64,000 nt of DNA from Actinomadura physcomitrii (GTDB lineage: Bacteria; Actinomycetota; Actinomycetes; Streptosporangiales; Streptosporangiaceae), in NCBI RefSeq assembly GCF_008923205.2, contig NZ_WBMS02000043.1, forward strand, positions 17,321 to 81,320, in the 5' to 3' direction. The notes beneath the pieces were generated by a model, which saw only the letters and a list, made by a program, of their open reading frames with translations, had not been told where the DNA came from and did no database searches. Each line of letters begins with the position of its first letter. The first letter of the stretch is position 1. Below are positions 58,642-64,000 of the stretch, one piece after another. The translations under genes and the position numbers were made by a program.

Positions 58642-59307
58642 GTGACGGTTACCGACGAGGTTTCGATCCGGCCCGGCGCGGCGGCCGGCGGCGGCACCGC
58701 CGCGGATGCCGGGGGCGACGCGGCGGGCGCGCGGGTCGTCGCGGCGCTGTCCGGCGACCTGGACGGCGGGTTCGCGGTGATGTACGAGGCGTACCGGGGG
58801 CCGGTGTTCTCCACCGCGCTGCGGCTGTGCGGCCGGTGGGCGGAGGCCGAGGACCTGTCCGCCGAGGCGTTCCTGCGCGCCTACCGGGCGCTGTGCGGGT
58901 ACGGGCCGGAGCGGATCGCGGACCTGCGGCCGCGGGCGTGGCTGCTGACCATTGTGACGAACGTGTGGCGCAACGGGCTGCGCAGCGCGGCGCGCAAGCC
59001 GCCGCCGGGGCCGCTGGAGGACGCGCCGGACCCGCCCGACCCGGCCGAGGGCGTGGAGGACGCGGCGGCACGGCACGAGACGGGGCGGGAGCTGGCGGGG
59101 CTGCTGGCCGAGCTGCCGGCGGCGCAGCGCGCGGCGGTGGTGCTGCGGCACGTCACCGACCTTCCGGTCGCGGAGGTCGCGGAGGTGATGGGGGTGCCGG
59201 AGGGCACCGCGAAGTCGCACGTGTCGCGCGGCCTGGCGCGGCTGCGCCGCCTGCACCGGGATGAGGGCCGGCTGCACCAGGATCAGGAAGGAGGGGGTGC
59301 CCGATGA
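58642..59307 (+). CDS. RNA polymerase sigma factor, ECF type
   Basis: A 221-residue sigma factor with regions 2 (FAVMYEAYRGPVFSTALRLC, then EDLSAEAFLRAYRAL and PRAWLLTIVTNVWRN) and 4 (LPAAQRAAVVLRHVTDLPVA, then GTAKSHVSRGLARLRRL). A Gly/Ala-rich leader precedes. No anti-sigma gene is adjacent; instead it overlaps, by ATGA, a DNA-alkylation repair protein with an Ada-type sensor domain. Control by, or of, that protein is the obvious hypothesis. Confidence 0.92.
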   Translation: MTVTDEVSIRPGAAAGGGTAADAGGDAAGARVVAALSGDLDGGFAVMYEAYRGPVFSTALRLCGRWAEAEDLSAEAFLRAYRALCGYGPERIADLRPRAWLLTIVTNVWRNGLRSAARKPPPGPLEDAPDPPDPAEGVEDAAARHETGRELAGLLAELPAAQRAAVVLRHVTDLPVAEVAEVMGVPEGTAKSHVSRGLARLRRLHRDEGRLHQDQEGGGAR

Positions 59308-60080
59308 GCGGCATCGATCCCGCGTCCGACGCGCTGCTGGAGGGCCTGGCCGGGCTCGCCGCCGACGCGCCGCCCGCGCTGCTGGACCGGATCGCGGCGC
59401 GCCGCGTCGAGGTGGACGGGCCGCTGGAGGAGCTGCGGGTGGCGTTCACCGACCGCGGTGTGGCGTACGTGCGGGCCGGGCTGGACGAGGAGGAGTTCAC
59501 CGCGTCGTTCCGGGCGCGGTTCGCGCGGCCGCTGCTGCCCGCCGACGCGCCGCCGGCGGGGCTGGCGGCGGCGTTGCGGACGGGGCGGCCGGGCGGTCTA
59601 CGGCTGGACCTGCGGGGGCTGAGCGGGTTCGAGGCGGCGGTGCTGCGGGCCGCGGCGTCGATCCCGCGCGGGCAGACCCGCCCGTATGCGTGGGTGGCGC
59701 GGCGCGCGGGGCGTCCGAAGGCGGTGCGGGCGGTCGGGTCGGCGCTGGGCCGCAACCCGGTGCCGCTGCTGATCCCCTGCCACCGGGTGACGCGGTCGGA
59801 CGGGTCGCTGGGCGAGTACGTGTTCGGGGCGGCGGCCAAGGAGCGGCTGCTGCGCGCCGAGGACGTCGACGTGGACGAGGTCGAGGGGCTGGCGCGGCGG
59901 GGGGTGCGGCTGGTCGGCAGCGACACCACCGGGATCGTGTGCTTCCCGACCTGCGCGGACGCCCGCCGGATCGCGCCGTCGCACCGGCGCGGGTTCCGGG
60001 ATCTGGGCGCCGCGCGGGCCGCGGGGTACCGGCCGTGCGGGCACTGCCGTCCGGACGGCCCCGACCCGTCCCCCGCCTGA
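59304..60080 (+). CDS. ogt: O6-alkylguanine-DNA methyltransferase fused to C-terminal Ada zinc domain
   Basis: A 258-residue protein. Residues about 45-190 form an Ogt/MGMT: PRGQTRPYAWVARRAGRPKA binds DNA and the acceptor is C159 in LIPCHRV. Residues about 205-250 are an Ada metal-binding domain with C213-x3-C217-x27-C245-x2-C248, matching E. coli Ada C38/C42/C69/C72 almost exactly, so C213 could take methyl from phosphotriesters. In Ada the zinc domain is N-terminal and followed by an AraC HTH; here the order is reversed and the HTH is absent. Translation is coupled to the ECF sigma gene. Confidence 0.9.
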   Translation: MSGIDPASDALLEGLAGLAADAPPALLDRIAARRVEVDGPLEELRVAFTDRGVAYVRAGLDEEEFTASFRARFARPLLPADAPPAGLAAALRTGRPGGLRLDLRGLSGFEAAVLRAAASIPRGQTRPYAWVARRAGRPKAVRAVGSALGRNPVPLLIPCHRVTRSDGSLGEYVFGAAAKERLLRAEDVDVDEVEGLARRGVRLVGSDTTGIVCFPTCADARRIAPSHRRGFRDLGAARAAGYRPCGHCRPDGPDPSPA

Positions 60081-60105
60081 CCCGCCCGGCCGGGTGCGGC
60101 GGGTG

Positions 60106-60223
60106 TCAGCGGCGGCCGGCCAGCAGGACGCCGGCGCCGCCGAGGACCAGGCCGGCGACGGCGAGCGGGTCCAGCGCCTGCGATGAACGCGCTGCTCCAC
60201 AGCAGGACGAACACCGCCGGCAT
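60106..60223 (-). pseudogene. EamA/DMT transporter reduced to both termini
   Basis: ATG at 60223 starts MPAVFVLLWSSAFIAG, the typical first helix of an EamA transporter. One frame over, the sequence continues at once with LDPLAVAGLVLGGAGVLLAG and RR-stop, the usual last helix. About 250 residues are missing and the frame changes at the join. The promoter side and the divergent CGNR regulator are intact. Confidence 0.75.
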
Positions 60224-60374
60224 CGTCGCGGTCCCCGTGGGTGCGGCGCCGGTGCGGGTGCCGGTGGGGGTGCCGGTCCGCTCCTCCGGTGCCGCCGGCC
60301 GGGCGTCCGCTCGGGGCGCGGTGCCGCGGGGCGGTGGGGCCGGGGTGCGCTGGACCGTCCTGGAGCACCTCCAT

Positions 60375-60437
60375 CAGTAACCGGTCATGACGGTTATTCT
60401 TCCTCGGGCCGCCGCCAGTAACCTGTCAAGGCGGTTA
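60375..60437. promoter_or_regulatory. Two copies of a 22-bp dyad upstream of the CGNR gene
   Basis: CAGTAACC...CGGTTA occurs at 60375-60396 and 60416-60437; the copies agree except at three central positions and each has inverted TAACC/GGTTA ends. Start-to-start spacing is 41 bases, about four helical turns. They lie between the EamA remnant and the CGNR gene and look like tandem operators. Confidence 0.75.
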
Positions 60438-60448
60438 CGATGGGGGGG

Positions 60449-61042
60449 ATGGTGTTCACCTTCCACTCCGGCGACCTCGCCCTGGACCTCGCCGGGACCG
60501 TCCAGCACCGCCGCGACGACCGCCGCGACCTGCTCACCTCCCCCGCCGACCTGGCCCGCTGGAGCGTCGCCGCCGGCCTGGTCACCGACCCGCCCCCGGT
60601 GAGCGCCGCCGACCTCGCCGCCGCGATCGACCTGCGCGAGGCGATCTACCGCGCCGCCACCGCCGTCCTGCACGGCGCCGCCCCCGCCGCCGTCGACCGC
60701 GACCTGATCAACCGGCGGGCCGCCGCGCCGCCGCCCGTCCCCCGCCTCACCGGCGACGGCGGCGTGCACCGCGACGGCGACGCCGGCGCCGTCCTGGCCG
60801 CCGCCGCACGCGCCGCCGTCGACCTGCTCGCCGCCGCGGCCGCCCCCGGCGACCGGGACGGCGCCGGCGCCGGCGCGGGACGCGGCGTCCTCAAGGAATG
60901 CCAGGCCGACCCCTGCACCCGCCTGTACCTGGACACCTCCCGCCGCCGCACCCGCCGCTGGTGCGACATGAGCCAGTGCGGCAACCGCGCCAAGGCCGCC
61001 GCGTTCCGCGCCCGCCGCACCTCCCCCGACGCCCGCGCCTGA
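60449..61042 (+). CDS. CGNR zinc finger domain transcriptional regulator
   Basis: A 197-residue regulator. The N-terminal ABATE domain starts FTFHSGDLALDLAGTVQHRR. The C-terminal CGNR zinc finger shows C-x4-C in ECQADPC, then RLYLDTSRRRTRRWCDMSQC and GNRAKAAAFRAR. The ATG at 60449 has GGGGGG directly upstream and is preferred to an ATG 9 bases earlier. Such regulators are often divergent from an EamA efflux gene that they control; here the partner is only a remnant. Two dyads upstream are its likely operators. Confidence 0.9.
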   Translation: MVFTFHSGDLALDLAGTVQHRRDDRRDLLTSPADLARWSVAAGLVTDPPPVSAADLAAAIDLREAIYRAATAVLHGAAPAAVDRDLINRRAAAPPPVPRLTGDGGVHRDGDAGAVLAAAARAAVDLLAAAAAPGDRDGAGAGAGRGVLKECQADPCTRLYLDTSRRRTRRWCDMSQCGNRAKAAAFRARRTSPDARA

Positions 61043-61053
61043 CCCCCGGGCCG

Positions 61054-61088
61054 CGCCGCCCGCCGCGCGCCCGCCGCCCGCCGCGCGC
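61054..61088. repeat. Duplicated 17-bp GC repeat
   Basis: CGCCGCCCGCCGCGCGC occurs at 61054 and 61072 in the gap after the CGNR gene. It may form alternative hairpins acting as a terminator. Confidence 0.5.
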
Positions 61089-61154
61089 GCGTGTAGAGCG
61101 GCCTCTGGCGGGAATGGGGCCGTCCACCTGCAGGGACGACTGAGGGGGAACACC

Positions 61155-62216
61155 ATGCGGGTCGTCGTCACCGGCGCCACCGGCAACATCGGCACCAGCA
61201 CCGTCGAAGCGCTCACCGCCGATCCCCGCGTCACCTCCGTCCTCGGGCTGTCGCGCCGCGGACCCGGCGCCCGCGGCGCCGGCGGCGGCGACACCACCGA
61301 ATGGGCCCAGGCCGACGTCACCGACACCGACCTGGTCCCGCTGCTGCGCGGCGCCGACGCCGTCGTCCACCTCGCCTGGCTGTTCCAGCCCACCCACCGG
61401 CCCGCCGTCACCTGGGACTCCAACGTCGTCGGCACCACCCGCGTGCTGGACGCCGTCGCCGACGCCGGCGTGCCCGCGCTCGTGGTGGCCTCCTCCGTCG
61501 GCGCCTACTCCCCCGGCCCCAAGGACCGCGCCGTCGACGAGTCCTGGCCCACCCACGGCTGGCCCGGCGCCGCCTACAGCCGCGAGAAGGCCTACGCCGA
61601 ACGCCTCCTGGACGCCTTCGAGGCCCGCCGCCCGCAGACCCGCGTCGTGCGGCTGCGCCCCGGATTCGTGTTCGAACGCCAGAGCGCCGCCCAGCAGCGC
61701 CGCCTGTTCGCCGGCCCGCTGGTGCCCGGCCGGCTCGTGCGCCCCGGCACCGTCCCGTTCGTCCCCGACCTGCCCGGCCTGCGCTTCCAGGCGCTGCACT
61801 CCGCCGACGCCGGGCGCGCGTTCGCGCTCGCCACGCTCGGCGACGCCCGCGGCGCCTTCAACATCGCCGCCGACCCCGTCATCGACCCCGGCGTCCTGGC
61901 CGGCCTGCTGGACGCCCGCCCCGTCCGGCTGCCCGCCCGCGGCGTGCGCGCCGCGCTCGCCGCCGCCTGGAACCTGCACCTGGTGCCCGCCTCGCCCGGC
62001 CTGTTCGACCTGGCCCTGCAAGTGCCGATCATGGACACCGCGCGCGCCCGCGACGAGCTCGGCTGGACGCCCGACCGCACCGCCCGCGACGCGATGGCCG
62101 AGTTCCTGGAGGGCCTGCGCACCGGCGCCGGACGCGACACCCCGCCCCTGGCGCCGGGCGCCGGCGGCCCCACCCGCGCCCGCGAGATCGCCACCGGCGC
62201 CGGCCGCAAGCCCTGA
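61155..62216 (+). CDS. NAD-dependent epimerase/dehydratase (extended SDR)
   Basis: A 353-residue SDR protein. The NAD-binding motif VTGATGNIGTSTVEAL is at the N-terminus. The catalytic serine lies in VVASSVGAYSPGP and the Tyr-x3-Lys in GAAYSREKAYAERLL, so it is catalytically competent. The C-terminal half is shaped like nucleotide-sugar epimerases, but no sugar-biosynthesis genes are adjacent. AGGGGGAAC is the ribosome site. The exact substrate cannot be inferred. Confidence 0.88.
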   Translation: MRVVVTGATGNIGTSTVEALTADPRVTSVLGLSRRGPGARGAGGGDTTEWAQADVTDTDLVPLLRGADAVVHLAWLFQPTHRPAVTWDSNVVGTTRVLDAVADAGVPALVVASSVGAYSPGPKDRAVDESWPTHGWPGAAYSREKAYAERLLDAFEARRPQTRVVRLRPGFVFERQSAAQQRRLFAGPLVPGRLVRPGTVPFVPDLPGLRFQALHSADAGRAFALATLGDARGAFNIAADPVIDPGVLAGLLDARPVRLPARGVRAALAAAWNLHLVPASPGLFDLALQVPIMDTARARDELGWTPDRTARDAMAEFLEGLRTGAGRDTPPLAPGAGGPTRAREIATGAGRKP

Positions 62217-62278
62217 CCCGCCGCCCCGCACAGTCCTGGTCCGCACGCCCCGGCCGAACACCCACAGGAGGTCACCCG

Positions 62279-62530
62279 ATGCCGACCATCACACCAGCCC
62301 ACCTGCACGAACTGCTGGCCTCCACCGACCGCGACGCCGCGCTCGTCGTCGTCGGCGGGCACGCCGCCATCGTCTCCCCCATGCCCGGCGGACGCGGCGA
62401 ACCGGCCGACGCCATGGTGATCACCACCCGGGACGCCGTCATCGCCGAACTGGACACCGGCGCCAACGACGAGCAGCTCGAGCGGCTCGCCCAGCGGCTC
62501 GACACCGCCCTGGACAGCCTCGGCGGCTGA
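62279..62530 (+). CDS. Small conserved hypothetical protein
   Basis: An 83-residue acidic protein after AGGAGGT. It has an amphipathic N-terminal helix (HLHELLASTDRDAALVVVGG), a short central stretch with Pro/Gly (SPMPGGRGEP) and a C-terminal helix rich in Leu and Glu (ANDEQLERLAQRLDTALDSL). I do not recognise a family. It follows the epimerase by 62 bases on the same strand and may be co-transcribed. Confidence 0.7.
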   Translation: MPTITPAHLHELLASTDRDAALVVVGGHAAIVSPMPGGRGEPADAMVITTRDAVIAELDTGANDEQLERLAQRLDTALDSLGG

Positions 62531-62584
62531 CACCCCCCGCATCCCCGGCCGCGACCGGACCCACCCGGCCCCGGCACGCGCCCC

Positions 62585-63205
62585 TCAGACCGGCACCTCG
62601 ATGTGGCCGGGCGCGCCGCGCGCCACCTCGGCGCGGCCCGCGGTGACCTGCGCCGCCCACGCCTCGAACGCCTCCACCTCCGCCAGGGGCACCGCCACGT
62701 CCGCCTCCACCGCGGCGCCGTAGCGCACGTCCGACGGCTGCGCGCCGCGGCCGTGCAGATCCCCCAGGAACCGGCCCGCCAGCGCGTGCTCCACCCGCAC
62801 CGTCACCGTCAGCACCGGCCGCAGCTCCACCACCCCGACCGCGTCGACCGCCTCCGACACCGCCTGCCCGTAGGCGCGCACCAGCCCGCCCGCCCCCAGC
62901 TTCACCCCGCCGAAGTAGCGGGTGACGACCGCGACCGTGCCGGTCAGCCCGCGCCGCACCAGCACCTCCAGCATCGGGATCCCCGCCGTCCCGGCCGGCT
63001 CCCCGTCGTCGCTGCTCTTGGTGATCTCGCCGTGCTCGCCGACCACGTACGCCGAGCAGTTGTGGGTGGCGTCGCGGTGCGCGCGGCGGTGCCGCGCCAG
63101 GAACCGCACCGCCTCGTCCTCGTCGGCCGCGCGCGCCAGCGTGCACACGAACCGGGACCGGCGGATCTCCAGCTCGCGGGAGCCCCCGCCTTTGATCATG
63201 CGCAT
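62585..63205 (-). CDS. YigZ/IMPACT family protein (UPF0029)
   Basis: A 206-residue protein of the IMPACT/YigZ family. The diagnostic segments are SRFVCTLARAADEDEAVRFL, HRDATHNCSAYVVG and KSSDDGEPAGTAGIPMLEVL, followed by VTRYFGGVKLGAGGLVRAYG. The C-terminal ferredoxin-like DUF1949 domain covers about 135-200. In eukaryotes IMPACT modulates Gcn2; the bacterial role is unclear and may involve ribosome or nucleic-acid binding. It appears complete and monocistronic. Confidence 0.92.
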   Translation of the reverse strand: MRMIKGGGSRELEIRRSRFVCTLARAADEDEAVRFLARHRRAHRDATHNCSAYVVGEHGEITKSSDDGEPAGTAGIPMLEVLVRRGLTGTVAVVTRYFGGVKLGAGGLVRAYGQAVSEAVDAVGVVELRPVLTVTVRVEHALAGRFLGDLHGRGAQPSDVRYGAAVEADVAVPLAEVEAFEAWAAQVTAGRAEVARGAPGHIEVPV

Positions 63206-63248
63206 GTCGGTCCCGAGTCTAGGCGCCGCACCGCCCGGCCCGCCGGGC

Positions 63249-64000
63249 TCAGCCCCGGGGGAACGGCCACGGGTTGGGGGCGCACCCGTACAGGGACTTG
63301 GTCTGCTGCACCATCACCGGCGCGAGACGGCCCTTGCCCGGGCACCCCAGGTGGTCGTGGCCCAGCGCGTGCCCGACCTCGTGGTTGATCACGTACTCGC
63401 GGTAGGAGGCCAGGTCGCGGCCGTAGGACGCGGCGCCCTCGCCGTAGCGCAGGGCGTTGATCACCGAGCGGTTCCCCTGCCGGCACGACAGCTCCCCGCC
63501 GGTGACCAGCGGCGCGCACATCCGGTCGGTCAGCGCCGGGCTCGACAGCGACACCCGGAACCGCACCGGCCCGCGGCTCACCCGCTCGAACCGCATGGTG
63601 CCGCCGTGCCCCCAGCTGCGCGGGTCGTCGAGGACCCGCTGCACCTGCGCCGCGAAGTCCGCGCCCGTGATCGGCAGGCCCCGCTCGACCTCCACGGCGT
63701 AGCGCACGAGGGTGCCGCGCGTCCCCTTCGGCTCGGCGGTGCCCGGCACCACGGCGTACCGGCCGCTCGCCGCATGGGGGATCTGGACGCGGGGCGGCTG
63801 GCGGCGGCCGTTGACCAGCGGCCCCTGCACCACCGCCGTGCCCGCCTTGCCCGCGGCCCGCCCGGACGGCGGCGCCGGCGGGGACGCCGTGCCCGCACCC
63901 GGCTGCGGGGCCGACGTCGGGGCCGCAGCGGTGCGGGCGTGGTCGCCGCCGCGGCCCAGCGCCAGCCACGCCGCGGCGCCGGCGCCCAGCACCGCCGCCA
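63249..64000 (-). CDS. DUF3152 domain protein, zinc metalloprotease-like (5' partial)
   Basis: The frame is open to the right edge, so the true N-terminus is outside the window. Visible are the end of a membrane anchor or signal segment (LGAGAAAWLALG), a disordered Ala/Pro linker, then the DUF3152 domain. HEVGHALGHDH is the extended zinc-binding motif of metzincin-like proteases (HExxHxxGxxH), and cysteines in RMCAPL, LSCRQGN, LGCPGK and YGCAPN probably form disulfides. It is predicted to be extracytoplasmic; the substrate is unknown. Confidence 0.88.
   Translation of the reverse strand, partial: AAVLGAGAAAWLALGRGGDHARTAAAPTSAPQPGAGTASPPAPPSGRAAGKAGTAVVQGPLVNGRRQPPRVQIPHAASGRYAVVPGTAEPKGTRGTLVRYAVEVERGLPITGADFAAQVQRVLDDPRSWGHGGTMRFERVSRGPVRFRVSLSSPALTDRMCAPLVTGGELSCRQGNRSVINALRYGEGAASYGRDLASYREYVINHEVGHALGHDHLGCPGKGRLAPVMVQQTKSLYGCAPNPWPFPRG

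Noticed and set aside
1..64000. tRNA, rRNA, CRISPR arrays and insertion sequences
   Set aside because: I scanned for clover-leaf T-arm motifs, spaced repeats and transposase motifs and saw none; a covariance-model and IS search would settle it.

Overview
This is a 64-kb piece of a very GC-rich actinomycete chromosome. GTG starts and ATGA stop/start overlaps are frequent. Actinobacterial families (DUF3618, Holin-X-like, DUF3152, CGNR, TioE-type MerR, GvpK) point to Actinomycetota, most likely Streptosporangiales/Thermomonosporaceae; the genus is an inference. I saw no rRNA, tRNA, CRISPR array or intact insertion sequence.

2-10292: a plus-strand catabolic operon cut by the left edge. It holds a peptide-type ABC importer (binding protein, permease, permease-ATPase fusion, ATPase), a DapA/NanA-family aldolase, a secreted sialidase and a GH42 beta-galactosidase. 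It reads as release, import and cleavage of sialic acid from galactose-containing glycans. 10343-15737: an alpha/beta hydrolase, an AI-2E-type membrane protein, a secreted GH3 (NagZ-like) enzyme and a secreted esterase, separated by strong hairpins.

15738-20386: a decayed zone (WYL regulator and hydrolase remnants), a GNAT, the YihY / DUF3618 / Holin-X envelope genes and a broken RNA ligase-kinase pair. 20430-33448: a run of enzyme-plus-divergent-regulator modules: MFS pump, virginiamycin B lyase-like/TetR, AhpD-like/TetR, FAD oxidoreductase/XRE-cupin, MarR, erythromycin esterase/TioE-like MerR, acyl-CoA dehydrogenase/GntR, TetX-like monooxygenase/TetR. Most of the regulated modules have a palindromic operator between or beside the genes. 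Three of the enzymes belong to families containing antibiotic-inactivating members.

33541-44465: a tyrosine recombinase diverges from a zinc-motif coiled-coil protein across a dyad-rich spacer. It is followed by gene remnants (ABC transporter, two-component system, nitroreductase, truncated kinase) between small intact units: NTF2-like/TetR, RHH/VOC, MarR, hemerythrin, a membrane-anchored protein and an orphan gvpK joined to methyltransferase and MocR fragments. 44470-49922: cydA-cydB-cydD-cydC, encoding cytochrome bd oxidase and its assembly exporter. 50078-56331: MFS, more remnants, a YnfA-like protein, a second tyrosine recombinase, a HAD phosphatase and a PAP2 phosphatase. 56507-60080: a two-component system, then an ECF sigma factor coupled to an Ogt-Ada fusion. 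60106-64000: an EamA remnant facing an intact CGNR regulator, an epimerase, a small protein, a YigZ-type protein and a DUF3152 protein cut by the right edge.

Two themes stand out. The first is unusually many genes reduced to their ends by internal deletion (at least a dozen scars). The second is the density of enzyme/repressor pairs with visible operators. The most interesting potential new system is the ECF sigma factor coupled to a permuted Ada-type alkylation sensor (58642-60080).
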